A stretch of DNA of 64,000 bases from Lactuca virosa (Eukaryota; Streptophyta; Magnoliopsida; Asterales; Asteraceae): assembly GCA_928212115.1 (NCBI GenBank), contig CAKMRJ010005634.1, positions 180,138,530 to 180,202,529 on the forward strand, written 5' to 3'. The position numbers and the translations under genes were made by a program. This document shows positions 1-12,135 of this stretch, one piece after another. Each line of letters opens with the position of its first letter. Position 1 is the first letter of the stretch. The notes below the pieces were generated by a model. The model was not told the DNA's origin and did no database searches. It worked only from the letters and a program-made list of their open reading frames with translations.

Positions 1-780
1 GGGTTTTGAGCATTCTAACACTCCTACGGTGTACATGCAACCTAGAAACCTTGGATCTATGTTTTACTAAGATACATGCAAATTTGATTTCCAAGGTTCT
101 TAACCTATCTAACATGGCATGGCGAACTTGAATCATAAGAACTAGTAAGAAAACATACCTTTATTGTTGCTTTGATTCCTTGAGAACCTTGTGAGCCTAG
201 CACCTCAAGTGTGATGCCTCAAATGTCTCACACAACACCACAACACTTGGAATAACCTTGAGAGAAGATAGTTATCACTCAAAATCGGCTAGCCCTCTTG
301 TTCTTCACTTAGTGGCCGATTTTGCTTACCGTAGGGCTCCTTATATAGTATGCCACATGTAGGGTTACTCCATGTAAACCCTAATGTGCATGGCTTTTCA
401 TATTCCATGATCCATGGGTTTATAACCTCCATGAACTATCTATGGAGCACCTTATGGGTGTTAGCCCAATTCATATAAACCATGGATCATTAGCCCACTA
501 TACAAGAATGGATGATTTACACAATCAACCCCATTTATTTTATTAGTCTCTTTTTGATCACTTAATTAATTCCAAATTAATTCCAAATTAATTCTCGACC
601 AATACTAATTAAATAATATTATTAATATATTAGAACTTATAATATATTAATAAACCTTAAGTGTCCTTTCTCTCATTTGGTCTATCCAAGTATTGCAATG
701 CCATTCAACCCAAATGGACCATGCCAACCTGGTCAAGTACATACCAGAAATAGTTATGGACTTAGACACCTAATCCAACA
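1..780 (-). repeat. 3' LTR of copia element 1
   Basis: On the minus strand the LTR begins TGTTGGATTAGG at 780 and runs off the window start near GCTCAAAACCC. It matches the LTR of the copia at 40,076 along its length: the same opening bases, the 'CCATTTGGGTTG' block, a TATA box and the same terminal segment. A purine-rich tract (read as AGTGGTAGAC) abuts it at 781-790, as expected upstream of a 3' LTR. A TATA-like TACTATATAA lies at 341-350 on the minus strand. A donor-like AAAG|GTATGT has its first intron base at 158. Confidence 0.9.
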
Positions 781-1649
781 GTCTACCACTAGGATAAGTC
801 TAATAACTATAACTACAAGTATGACTTCAGGAACCGATCTGCAATCGTAGCTCTTTCAAGGTCTCGCAGAACTGAGATGATGATGAAACACCATTTAAGA
901 TAAGTGATCATGTAATCCTCTATTCTAGATATCAGCCGTACAAATACATGGAACATAGTCTTACTTATTGTCCAGCAGTTTGTTTCCTGGTTTCTAATTT
1001 GTTTGACATAGAACTTAATTAAACATATCAATTTAGTTCTGACTGGGCCTAGTACATAGGTCACAAAAAAATCATCGAGGGGCCCATATATCGCTTGTAA
1101 TCCAAGAAGGAACAGATAAACTTCGACTCATATGCTTGTTCTACTACTTGTTGAATTATACACAAAGGCACGTTTTATAACATCGAGTTACCAATGCGTT
1201 TTCGTACAAACAATGTATAACCAACTCATAGTCAACAACTCATATCTCTAGGTTTGAAGACTTATATGATATTACCGACTCACGATCACTAAAGATAAAT
1301 TCCATGAAGTGAAACAAGTGAGTGTGGCTTGAATCCAATACTCAGAACTTATGAGCACTCATGAGTGTTGTAGCAACTCTTACTATGTCCAACATCTTAG
1401 ACATCTACAAGCCAACTCATGATAGTCTTGATTCGTATCTACTTCCAATATACGATCGACTGTGGAGAATTTGAATAATATGATATACCATAACATAATT
1501 ATTCTGGAAGTTAAAACATGCAAAATGAAAAGATAGTAAACGATTGACAGAAGATAGCAACACTTTACTTATAAATAAAAAACAACTTTTATTTATCATC
1601 AAATGTCAATTACATTTTACAAATTTCAAAGATATCTAACTACTAAAAC
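781..1649 (-). other. Conserved 3' noncoding block between pol and 3' LTR (element 1)
   Basis: There is no coding sequence between the pol stop and the polypurine tract. The block is alignable with 6,188-about 7,070 and 46,309-47,149 in two other copia-type elements. All three contain the same 18-mer AAATCATCGAGGGGCCCA (here at about 1,068-1,086) and a shared 'CGTTTTATAACA' stretch. The short minus-strand ORFs in this stretch are not supported as genes. The function is unknown. Conservation in an element without pol suggests a cis-acting RNA role. Confidence 0.7.
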
Positions 1650-2556
1650 TAATATCATCCTTCAGCCCTATGCGCCTCGCATGCTGGAGATGCTTAACCC
1701 TACCCAGTCCCTTCGTGAGGGGATCTGTTGGGTTCTCATCCGATGATACCCTCTTTGCGACGAGGAGTCCTTCTTCTATTCGATGTCTGATGAAATGGTA
1801 TTTTTTGTCGATGTGTCTGGATCTCCCGTGATCCCTTGGTTCCTTGGGTAAGGCAACTGCACTTTCACTATCACAGAAAATCTACATAGGCTCCTTTATA
1901 AATGGTATAACCCCAAGGTCTCCAATGAAGTTCTTTAGCCATATAGCCTCCTTTGCTGCCTCGCTTGCTGCTATATACTCTGATTCGCAAGTTGAATCAG
2001 CCACTGTCTCCTGCTTGGAACTTTTCAAAGACATTGCTCCTCCGTTTAAGGTAAAGACCCAACCTGACTGAGAGTGGAAATTATCCCTATAAGTCTGGAA
2101 GCTAGCATCACTATACCCTACTACTCTCAAGTCATCACTCCCACCAAGGGTAAGGACCCAGTCCTTAGTCCTCCGCAGGTATTTGAGAATGTTCTTTACC
2201 GCAGTCCAGTGATCCTTGCCAGGGTTCCCCTGATATCTGCTGACCATGCTCAACGCAAAGGCCACATCAGGACGAATACAAGTCATAACATACATGATCG
2301 AGCCTACAACGGAAGCATACAGTACTCGACTCATATCAGCTATCTCAGCGTCTGTACTCGGGCTCTGAGTCTTACTCAATCTAGCGTTACTCTGGATTGG
2401 TAACTCTCCTTTCTTGGAATTCTGCATGTTGAACCTATTCAGCACCTTATCCAAGTAGGTACTCTGACTAAGTCCAATTAGTCTTTTACTCCTGTATCTC
2501 AAAATGCTTATCCCTAGGAATAGGCAGCTTCTCCCAGGTCCTTCATAGCGAAACAC
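1650..2556 (-). pseudogene. Copia pol 3' part: RT C-terminal region and RNase H (element 1)
   Basis: The open stretch 1,882-2,556 (minus) encodes the RT connection (GLSQSTYLDKVLNRF, TRPDVAFALS-type motif) and copia RNase H. Visible motifs are VVGYSDASF with the first catalytic Asp, then KSSKQETVADSTCESEYIA, which holds the acidic ESEY motif. The last conserved piece (KYHFIRHRIEEGLL, DPLTKGL) lies at about 1,650-1,880 in another frame. A frameshift near 1,880 therefore separates the RNase H body from its tail. The neighbouring RT fragment overlaps at 2,514-2,556 in another frame. This is a retrotransposon remnant with no sign of host use. Confidence 0.9.
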
Positions 2557-3186
2557 TTCCCAAGCCAGGACTTCACTTCCTGCAGAGTTGGGATGTCATT
2601 TACTATGACTAGTATGACATGCACATACAATACCAAAAATCTAACTATACTCCCACTAGCCTTGACATATACACAGGACTCATCTTCGCTCCTCGAAAAG
2701 CCAAACTCTTTGAATTTCTCATCGAAACAAAGATTCCATCTGCGAGGTGTTTGTTTCAATCCATAAATGGATTTCTCACACTCTATTAGGGTACTCTGCA
2801 ATGACAAAACCCTCTGGCTGAGTCATGTAAACATCCTCAACGAACATTCCATTAAGGAAGGCGGTTTTGACATCCATTTGCCATATTTCATAGTCATGAA
2901 ATGCAGCAATGGCTAGCATAACCCTAATAGACTTAATCTTTGCTACTGGTGAAAAGGTCTCATCATAATTAACTCCAGGAGTTTGAGAAAAGATCTTTGC
3001 AACCAGTCGCGCCTTATAAGTGTGTAAATTACCATCCATGTCGGTCTTCTTCTTGAAGATCCATTTGCACCCGACTATTTTACGACCTGGTACATTGTCA
3101 ACAAAGTTCGAAACTTGATTGTCATACATGGACTGTTTATCGTTGTCCATAGGCTCTTTCCATTTAGCAGCCTTAGGGCCTGCCAT
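2514..3186 (-). pseudogene. Copia reverse transcriptase remnant (element 1)
   Basis: Two minus-strand open stretches (2,776-3,186 and 2,514-2,807) in different frames make up the copia RT. The first holds KWIFKKKTDMDG, the ARLVAK region, YDETFSPVAK and QMDVKTAFLNG. QMDVKTAFLNG carries the first catalytic Asp. The second holds SIYGLKQTPRRW and the active-site strand. In copia RT that strand reads YVDD. Here codons 2,617-2,628 read YVHV, so both catalytic aspartates are lost. Together with the frameshift near 2,780-2,807 this makes the enzyme inactive. The region between integrase and RT (3,190-3,600) holds further out-of-frame pol sequence. Confidence 0.92.
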
Positions 3187-3599
3187 GGCTTCCGTGTAGA
3201 TGTTAGGCTCATCCAGACTTACCAGTGTGCTATCACTGATAAGTGTATCATCTTCCGTAGTAATATGGAAACCAAAGTAATGCTCAGGTGCATTCCTAAC
3301 TCTCGTGGAACGCCTCAGAGGTACAGACTCGTCAGTCGGATCTACAAGAGTTTCCTTCTCAGGTTGATTGCCAGGGTTTGAGGTTCCTTCACCGCTTGAC
3401 TCTTGAATTTCTTCAAGGTCAATTTGCCTTCCACTGTTTCCTTGGCTTATGAACTCTCTCTCTCTCGAAAGACTCCTCTCCTTGTTACAAAGACCACATT
3501 ATCACTGGGTCTGTAGAAGAGGTAACTAAATGATCTCTGTGGGTAGCCGATGAAAATACACCTCTCACTTCGAGGTTTGAGCTTATCCTGAGTCTCGCG

Positions 3600-4341
3600 C
3601 CTCACGAAAGCCTAGCAACCCCAAATCTTGATGTGATCAAGATTGTGAACCTTCCCAGTGCACATCTCATGAGGTGTTTTGGCAACCTTCTTTGTGGGAC
3701 TATATTAAGGATATGGGGGCAGTCTCTAAGGCATACCCCCAAAATGTGATTGGTAGAGAAGCTCGACTCATCATGGAACAAACCATATCCAACAAGGTTC
3801 GATTACGCCTCTCAGCCACACCATTTAGTCGTGGTGTCCTGGGAGGTGTCAATTGTGAGACAATTCCACATTCCTTAAGATAGTCAAGGAACTTTGTACT
3901 AAGATACTCACCACCTCGATCGGATCGAAGCATCTTAATGTTCCTGCCCAACTGATTCTCCACTTCCTGTTTAAACTCCTTGAACTTTTCAAAGGTTTCT
4001 GACTTATGCTTGATTAAGTAGACATATCCATATCTACTAAAATCATCAGTTAAAGTCACATAGAAACAATTAGCATCGCTTGTGGCGGTTCTGAAGGGTC
4101 CACACAGATCAGTATGTATGAGATCCAACAAACCCTCACCCCTAGCACAAGTACCAGTGAAGGGTGACTTTGCCATTTTCTCAAGCAAACAAGATTCACA
4201 ACTATCATCCGACTTTAGTTCAAATGAATCTAAGACTCCATCCTTTTGGAGTTGGCCTATGCGTTTCTTGCTTACATGTCCAAGACGACAATGCCATACT
4301 GATGCTTTATCCAAGCTAGAGGAAGAATCGATACACAACAC
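3600..4341 (-). pseudogene. Copia integrase remnant (element 1)
   Basis: The minus-strand ORF 3,700-4,341 contains the GAG-pre-integrase/HHCC zinc-binding region (WHCRLGHVSKKR, then CESC) and the catalytic core. The first Asp is in LIHTDLCGPF, the second in LRSDRGGEY, and the Glu in NGVAERRNRT, so the DDE triad is visible. The reading frame breaks near 3,700 just after FWGYALETA. The C-terminal extension at 3,600-3,690 continues in another frame with a stop in the 'GCEAFVRRE' block (read TAG here). Integrase lies upstream of RT, which fixes the superfamily as Ty1/copia. Confidence 0.92.
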
Positions 4342-4617
4342 ATTATTTCCTAGGTTATATACACCGACACAGTTTCATACACACCATCCCAGGCAATGCT
4401 TTAAAATAAAGAAACATATTAAAGAAAGCATTAATACCACCACATTCATATCAAACGAAAATGTAAACCTTGTTTGTACAAAACCATGAAAGGAAATCTA
4501 TTCTTGCCTTTTCAGATGAGTAACAACATTTATTCAAATGTAATGTTAACCCACTACTTAGCAACAAAGAATAAACTCCAATCTTGGTGACAGGTGTAAC
4601 TTTCCTATTCCCCATGA

Positions 4618-5393
4618 TCAAGTTATCTTCCCATGCTCCACATTCTCACTTCTTCTTAGTCCCTGCAAATCAGTACATATGTGAATACCACAACCTGTAT
4701 CAAGGACACACGAATTAGAATAGTGTGAGTTATTAGACAATATAGTGTAAATACCTGCATGGTTGGGTTTCACTTTCCCATCCTTAACATCTTGCAAGTA
4801 CTTTGGGCAGTTTCGCTTCCAGTGTGACTTTTCATGCAATAGAAGCATTCAACCTCTTTAGGGTTAGCAGAAGGAGTGACAAAACCTTTCTTGGTTCCAC
4901 TTGAAAAGAAGTCATCAAGGGACTTTCCCTTGGTACCCTTCGAAGGGCTCTTCCTTTTCTTTCCTTTTCCTTGCCTGATTGCCAAGACAGGGGCCGCGGT
5001 AGGAGTAAGAGTGGTAACAACCGATTTACCCTTAAGACCACTTTCGACAGTCATAAAGAGTCCTTGAAGTTTGTTGAGTGTAACTTCCTCCTTGTTCATG
5101 TGGTATGTCATTCGGATTCGATCATAACACGAAGGTAAGGAGTGCAAAATGATATCACTTGCCAACTCCTCTGGGAAGTTCACATTCAGTTTCAGCAAAC
5201 GGTCCAGATACCTTTGCATTTTCTACATGTGGCCCGTGATGGGTTCACCATCCTTCATCCTGGTTGTTATCATGGAGGAGATGATTTCATACCGCTCTTG
5301 ACGAGCACTCTGATGATAGCGGTCCATCAAGTCCTGGTGCATCTGAAAAGGGTAATAGTCCTCATAGGACTTTTGGAGCAAAGTTGTCATTGT
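4618..5393 (-). pseudogene. Copia gag and protease remnant (element 1)
   Basis: The minus-strand ORF 4,770-5,219 carries the capsid C-terminal region (VNFPEELASDIILHSLPSC) and a basic linker, and reaches CFYC of the zinc knuckle. A frameshift inside the knuckle moves the rest (HWKRNC) into ORF 4,618-4,848, which also holds the protease motif LDTGCGIHI. Upstream, 5,220-5,393 is still gag-like, but a TAG stop sits at about 5,225-5,227 where the related element at 42,760 has CAG. The gag start is missing because another element begins at 5,394. Confidence 0.9.
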
Positions 5394-6187
5394 TGATGGG
5401 CTTTATACAAACAATCCTATTTGTGCATGCAACCTTAGATATGGATCTATGTTTTGCTATTAGTTACACAACATTATGAACACATGATGAACCCTAGCAT
5501 GCTCCTAGAAATTTTGAAATTCATAAAGGAGAAGGGATTACATACCTCTTGTTGTTATGTTGTAATAACAACTTGTATCTTCAATCTTCTTGTCTTTGAA
5601 AGGAAGTACCACAAGTGTAGTACCTCTAATGGCTCACAAACACCAAGAGCAAATGGAGAGGCAAGAGAGAGAGAGAGAGGAGGTATGAAGTTCGGCTCTA
5701 GGAACCCTAGGTATCAAGTGGCCGAATTTCTTATGCTAAGGCGTCTTTATATAGGTGTAGGAATTAGGGTTTCAATCCTTATCCTTATCTGGTTGCTTAG
5801 CCACCAAGCAGCTCAAAGGATAACCCTAGAAACCTTATTATGGACGAATTCTAAACCCTTATCCCATTGAATTCGTCCACCCTATCATATAGGGCTTCCT
5901 TGCCCAACTTTGTAACGACCACATAATTACAGTTCAGTCCCCCTAGTTCAATTAACTTCTTTTAATCACAAAATTAATTCTTAATTAATTCTTGATCAAT
6001 GTTAATTAAACAAATATGATTTCTCTCTTAATATATTATTCTTATAATATATTAATAAACCATAATAACCTCTATCTCTATTATTTCTCCAGTCAAGTTG
6101 CTTTGGTGAAGGCAATCCAAAAGGACCATGCACAACCGGGTCAAGTACTTACCAAATATGGTTACGGGCTTAGACACTATTCCAACA
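5394..6187 (-). repeat. 3' LTR of element 2 (794 bp)
   Basis: On the minus strand it starts TGTTGGAATAGTGTC at 6,187 and ends CCCATCA at 5,394. The first 300 bp of the right end (5,394-about 5,690) match the truncated LTR at 12,136-12,436. A purine-rich AAGTGGGAGAC lies at 6,188-6,198. A TATA-like CTATATAAAG is at 5,745-5,754 (minus). A donor-like AAGAG|GTATGT has its first intron base at 5,545. A GA-rich tract is near 5,662-5,680. Confidence 0.88.
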
Positions 6188-7070
6188 GTCTCCCACTTGG
6201 ATAAGTCTAGTAACTATAAATGCAAGTACAATCCGATTAGCAATCGTAGCTCTCAAAGACACTGTCGAGCTCTGATCTTATCAGTAACCTGTCCTTTAGA
6301 TAAGGGATCATATATTCCTCCATTCTAGATGTCGTATAGACATGATACATGGATTATAATCATTCTCTTAGTCTATGTGTTGTTTCCCGATTTCCGATTT
6401 ATGATGACTGACAACAGACTACAGTTGAACACATCAACTTAGTCCCGGCTTGGCCACGCGCTTAGGGTGTCATCACTAAATCATCGAGGGGCCCACATAT
6501 ATCACTTTTATCCCACTTTGGGTAAAAGGAACGGATAAAATTCGACTCAATGCTCGCTTGTACTCACTCACCGAATCACACACAACAGTACGTTTTATAA
6601 CACCAAGTTACTGGTGCGTTTACATATTGTCAATGTGTAACCGACTCGCAAGATACAACTCACACATCTCGGTTTCAAGAATATAAGATATTAGCGTCTC
6701 ACCAATCACTCGTGATAAAATCCATGAAGCGATCTAAGTAAGCATGGGTTTAATCCAATACTCTAATCTTATAGCAGTACTCATGAACTCTGCAGCAAAC
6801 ATGTGCTATGTCTAAACGCTTTAGTCAATCTACATACGGATTCGTGACAGTCTTATTTCATACTTACTTCCAAAGTATGAGCGACTGTGGAGGGTTTGAA
6901 TAATCTTATTAATCGGGAAGTCAAAACATGCAAAGTGAAACACAAGAATAATACTAATCCTATATGGCCCCAAACTTTTGAGTATAAATAAAACACCTTT
7001 TATTTAATCACCATATTGATTACTCATTATTTGTTGTTTCGGGTAATCAACTTCTTACTTGAATTATAAC
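6188..7070 (-). other. Conserved 3' noncoding block of element 2
   Basis: This stretch aligns with 781-1,649 and with 46,309-47,149, including the 18-mer AAATCATCGAGGGGCCCA near 6,480-6,497. It sits directly beside the 3' LTR and has no coding potential. Its persistence in an element that has no usable pol suggests a role in the RNA or cDNA itself. Confidence 0.65.
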
Positions 7071-10011
7071 AACAGTTGTCCCATGCACCAAGCATGCACA
7101 CTATGTTTACCTATGGTCTTTACTTTGTGAAATAGATCAAATGAACACATTTCCAATGATGCTCATTTCACAATTCCTAATCCTAATCAATTAGTGTAAG
7201 TACACAAAATTCTCGCCACTACTAGAATATGTTAGATTCTAACATTTTATGCAACGATCCTTTCGTAATGTCACGACATAAAGGTTACCAAGACTCGGCC
7301 AATGAAATTACAAAATACTCTATTGGAGATTGTTACAAGACAATTCCATAGATGTGAAGTCTCACATTCAAAGTACATTCCTTTGAACATCCTTCTTGCA
7401 TACAAGTTCCTAATCTAGACATAGATTCTTAATGTCCAACTCCCAATATGGAAACATTTCCATATTTTCCATATGACAACTCATTCTAAATAGAATCTTA
7501 TCTATTCATAATAATGCCAATATGGTCCATCCATGACTATACTTCCAATTGTGCGCAAGCGACTAATCCTTGGCGAACCTTAGATTGTCCTTGACAATTG
7601 TTTAATTATTTTAGTCAAATCCGGTTCTATTCCTTTTTCCCTCTAAATGCCCTAGGCATTTGGAAAATTTTAGAACGGTCGAATATTACAGGATATGCAA
7701 TCGATCCTATACCCGAAGCGTATGGGATTCGATTGATACATTACTAGTTTCTTGCTATAATATTTCCATAATATTTCCATAATATTTCTATTTGTCGTGT
7801 TCTCAAAATTAGAACTATGAATTGGGATGCCGTAATCATAATCGAACTTTGAGAATGCAATTAATAAATATATCCTTGACTAAATTCAATTAAAATTTCT
7901 CGATCTAAGCTTTTAGATTGGAAACGAAGTATAACATTCTCTCTCTTAGTTATAGCAAGAACAACTTTTCAACCCCTGCAACTTTGCAAAGTGAAATTTT
8001 TTTTTTCTATAATTAATATTGCCAATTTGCAACACTTCAAATAATAATCATGCTCCCACTAACATGATTATTATATCCATTCCAGCATAACATTTATGCT
8101 CCCACTAGCTTTGACACGTATCAGAAAACAATATTGGACAATACTTATTGACTTCCAAAGTTCAAATTTCCAATATATGTGCTTCGATAAGCCCTTATCT
8201 AAGCTTCTCAAACTCATACACCTTTCCTTAGACAACTCGTATGTGTGTCTAGACTAATTCAGAACTTATATTACTAAGTCCCAAATGTTCAGACTAATCG
8301 CCAAATCTCACAATTCGAACTATGAAGAGGGATGTCGTAATCATAATCAAATTCGAGAATGCAATTTACATAATCACTATCTCCTTAAAATCTCTCTTAG
8401 TGAAATCGTTTCCTCACAATCATTTTCATGAAGGAGAGAAACCTTATGACACTTAGATTTTATGGTGCATGTGTTCCTATCCATGCGAATTTGTCACAAC
8501 CATAGTCATAAGATAATGTTTGTGACAAATCCAAACTCATATGGATAGAAGTCGTTCATACTTAATTTCTTGCCATCAAGGGTCCTACCATTGCTTCCAA
8601 GTTATTGAGCAGCTCACCCCTACCTTTCAATGTACTTTCCATTGATTAAGGTGCATTGCCCCTATGCAACCTATTGAGAACTCATAGAACTCACATGCAT
8701 AGTTGACCAAACTGGAATGGCACAGAAACAAGAATATGTCAACATGATAGGTTAGAAACCTCAAGTTGTGTGCTAGTAATTAACAGCATGTTTACTCTCG
8801 ATTAGCTCTTGAGACTTTTCATGATCTTTAGACTCCCACTAACCTCTTCACATATTAGATTCTCTTATCAAGAAACATTTCTTGACAAAACAAACATTCA
8901 AGAGTTAGTGTGTGTCTATATCAAGACAAAACCTACATGCAATTTGGTACTAGTCGGTCTTTGTCTTATTCAAGACATCACAACTTACCAAAATGTGCAA
9001 GTGTAAGAACATTCCTACTTAATATTATGTCACTCAAGTCACAATCTTGGAGTTTAACTCTAAGACTTGATTTTAGAACGAAGTACGATACATCTTACTG
9101 ACTTAACCACTACAACAATTCTTGATTCCTCTTCTTAGCCAAACTAGTGAACTAAGGTGTCCTTAGAGGATGAATTGTAATATCGTTCCTATGATTACCA
9201 AGACGATCATAAAACACGATACAAAAGTACTATCCCTTCTGCTTAGATTGGAGAAACCTTTTATCTTTCTGCCTTCATTGATTCTACTTATTTGTCTGCC
9301 ATTCATTGAAACTTTTCAATGATTTAGAATTACACTTAATCTGGTATGTATAATCACCTTTACTAGACTTTTAGTAAATCATGACGAATAATGTTATTGT
9401 TCTTTGTGGTGGATTTGACTAGTTCACAACATTGTGTACTAGTTCTCCTAGTCGTTCACTTGACTCTTTGTCAAAGAATTAGTCTTAATTTTCCAAATAT
9501 GAAGGTTTGCATTCATCATACAATACATGTTGTACGATTCCAAGTTTCTGTCTAATTTAAACTTAGGTGACAAGAATCTTTCCTTATTTGGTAAATTCTC
9601 GACATTACCACAAATAATATAACGAAGAATCATATCCATTTCAACATTGCTAAAACTAGAATATACAAACGTCAATTTTTCATACATGCCATTGTAAGGA
9701 AATATATAAATAAGACAAAAACAAAATTTATTTTATTTATAAAAGGTGCGGAAAAACTTGTCCTTACAATTCAATTCAAATGAAAAACTACACTATTACA
9801 TATTCCTAAGCAATCTATCACAACTCTAAAGGTTGCAGCTCAAAAAATCCGATCTTCGAATCCATGCGATCGAAATCCATTTCTTCGCGATCAGACTCAG
9901 CTCACTTTTTCCTTTAAGCTTCCTTTCTTTTCTTCGATTCTACAAAACATAAAAAATGTAAGCTTATCACATAATGTATCAAGAATCAAAAATAGGAACT
10001 TATAGAGTTAG
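7071..10011 (-). other. AT-rich interior of element 2 with faint pol traces
   Basis: This is about 3 kb of AT-rich sequence between the gag remnant and the 3' noncoding block, where pol would lie in a complete copia. No open frame of pol length exists. A minus-strand stretch at 9,448-9,687 weakly resembles the GAG-pre-integrase region (NLESYNMY where relatives have NLDSTYLWHC). Short antisense pieces near 8,040-8,125 resemble the RT 'YVKASGS' region. The rest is not recognisable. I read it as heavily eroded pol, with low certainty. Confidence 0.4.
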
Positions 10012-10703
10012 TTAATGGATTTTACCTGTAGTAGAGCCATACAACTTGACTCTCCCATCTCTAAGATCTCTCAGGTAGACAGGGTAGCTTCGTCTCCAAT
10101 GCCCCTTCTCTTGGTAACAAAAGCAAATTGACACTTTTGGAACAGCAAACAGAACTACCTCAGACTTTGCCTTTCTCTTATGATCAAACTTTTCGACCAT
10201 GGCATGCCTTTCGTTGCCATTGCCTATGTCCATGGAGGTTTGGAAGGCAGATCCACCAATCAACTTTGCTTCTCCAGTGTGCCAAATCATTGTTGATTCA
10301 GCAGCAACAAGCAAATAGGTGAGATCGATGAGGGTCACGTCGTGGTCCATCATATGGTACTCTCTTACGAACTCACTATATGAGTCAGGAAGCAATTGAA
10401 GAACCCAGCCAACAGTTATCTTCTCACATACAACGACTCTGAACATTCTTAACCTATCAATGTGTGACTTCATCTCTAAGACGTGTGCACACACAACTTT
10501 CCTTCTTCACGTTTACTTGCTAAAAGGGCTTGAGTGAGCGTGAACTTTTCAAGCCTCTGAACTTGTGGGTTAGGGAGAACAATAGGAGGAGGTGGAGGAA
10601 GTGAAGTATGATCTCTTGTTCCTCGATCGAATCATGGAATATCATCTTCATGTGGAAAGCTTCTTCAAAGGGATTTGGGAAGACCATAGTTAGAATCAGA
10701 CAT
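10012..10703 (-). pseudogene. Copia-type gag remnant of element 2
   Basis: The predicted ATG is at 10,701-10,703 on the minus strand, directly after a TTTTGTAG acceptor-like sequence. The N-terminal part (10,500-10,703) has stops and a Pro-rich stretch. The main open stretch 10,012-10,494 carries MKSHIDRLR, LQLLPDSYSEF and a zinc-knuckle remnant. That knuckle reads CFCYQEKGHW followed by RRSY, so the second and last cysteines of CX2CX4HX4C are displaced or lost and zinc binding is doubtful. A frameshift near 10,495 splits the capsid region. Family knowledge: gag packages the element's RNA. This copy could not do so itself. Confidence 0.8.
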
Positions 10704-11487
10704 CTACAAAACGGGAGAAAAAACAAGTCAGTTGATTGAGTCCTTAATAAAACACCCAAATGAGATATTAAGGCTAGGACCCAACACAATACTCTACAAC
10801 TTGGGAGAGGGATGCCGTTACCCAAATTGTAGAACATTTAAAGGTAAGTGAATGACGATTAATTAATTTTCCACCATGAAAGACGAAAAAGTGATTAAGT
10901 TTTAAATGTATTGAAAACTCCGATCCTTTGAGATTCATTGAACGTTTCAATGGCATGTTTAAATCTTGATATGCCCCTCGATTTGTGATTGGGATGCCGA
11001 GGATCACAAAACAGGGTGTGAATAACCATGCAAATATACATGGTGCCCCCAATATTACAGTCACCTATTCGATGTGCCGGTTAACCACGCACGCTCCACC
11101 GAACTATGACAAACGTCGAGTCACCCTTCGCTACCTTTACTTAGAACCCATTTACTGTGCCGGTTAACCACACACGCTCTACTAACGTCTTAGCAAGGGT
11201 AAAAAGTTTAATTTCATGGAATTGTATCAAATTTACTTTTGCCTAAAGTAACTAAGATTTGGGGATTTTATAAAACATTTAGTTACTTTATAATTGATTA
11301 TACTTTTAATGGAGAAGGAATTTGCCCTATCCTACCCGTTCGGCTAACGACCTTCCACCAATCAAGGAAGCGGTAGGTGACAGTGGACACCCATTAAACG
11401 GCCATTTTATAGGCCATAACCTTATACCCCCATATAGATTGGCTTCATGAATGAGGCCTACTAACGGTAAGACTAGCATTTTAAGTT

Positions 11488-11495
<8 letters not shown>

Positions 11496-11549
<54 letters not shown>
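11496..11549. repeat. (TA)n microsatellite
   Basis: About 54 bp of uninterrupted TA dinucleotide lie within the leader of element 2. Confidence 0.95.
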
Positions 11550-11552
<3 letters not shown>

Positions 11553-12121
11553 TCTTGTAATATTATAATAGTATAGGGTGTATTTTAAACATTTTAAAAC
11601 ACTAGGGTATTAATTCAATTTAAAATTTTCGAAATTTAAAACCTTTTAATTTAAAAGTTTAAATATTAAAACTCTTGATTTAATAATTATCCCAAATATA
11701 AACAATTTTATTTTAATAATTAAATCTTGAAGGATTATCTTTTAAATTAAACAATTAATTTAACCTAATCCCTTAAATCCCCTAAAATTCGAAAATATGG
11801 GATGGGGTAATTCAAAATCTTTAATTACCACATTTTAAACAATTAAAAGATAATTATAAGATAAGACATTATCCTAATCCCTAAAATTTAGGATCTTATC
11901 TTGGGGAGGAGGCCAAATTTCGAAGCCCTAGGGTTGGCAAACCCTAGAATTTGAAATCTTGGGGGCTAAGGAAAGGGTTTGGGAAACCCTTATCAAATTT
12001 CAAAATTTAGGGTTCAAGAACCCTAATTTCGAAAACCATGCCTCCTAGGGTTTATTGGCCATAAACCCTAAAGTGTCAAATTCATACATTTATATAATGC
12101 TAATTGAAAACAAAAACCAAA

Positions 12122-12134
12122 GTCTCTGATACAA
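12122..12134 (-). other. Primer binding site of element 2
   Basis: The minus-strand TTGTATCAGAGAC lies just inside the 5' LTR end (CCTATCA at 12,136) and resembles the tRNA-Met 3' complement TGGTATCAGAGC, with mismatches. Confidence 0.6.
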
Positions 12135-12135
12135 C

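Larger units (their letters stand above)
1..5393 (-). mobile_element. Ty1/copia LTR retrotransposon, decayed and truncated (element 1)
   Basis: Reading the minus strand from high to low coordinates, the domains run gag, protease, integrase, RT, RNase H, a noncoding tail and a 3' LTR. This is the Ty1/copia order, with integrase before RT. The window edge trims a few bases of the LTR. The other end is cut inside gag at 5,393, where the 3' LTR of a second element begins, and no 5' LTR is visible. Each coding block closely resembles the plus-strand copia at 40,076-47,906, so both belong to one family. Stops, frameshifts and an altered RT active site show this copy is dead and older than that one. 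Confidence 0.93.

Noticed and set aside
813..1602. Short minus-strand ORFs beside the 3' LTR of element 1
   Set aside because: They are not conserved as frames in the two related 3' noncoding blocks, where the nucleotide sequence is shared but the frames are broken.
11084..11171. HpaI-like GTTAAC sites as ordinary chance palindromes
   Set aside because: Chance does not explain the longer shared context, same sense and paired spacing in several leaders, so I kept them as a finding.
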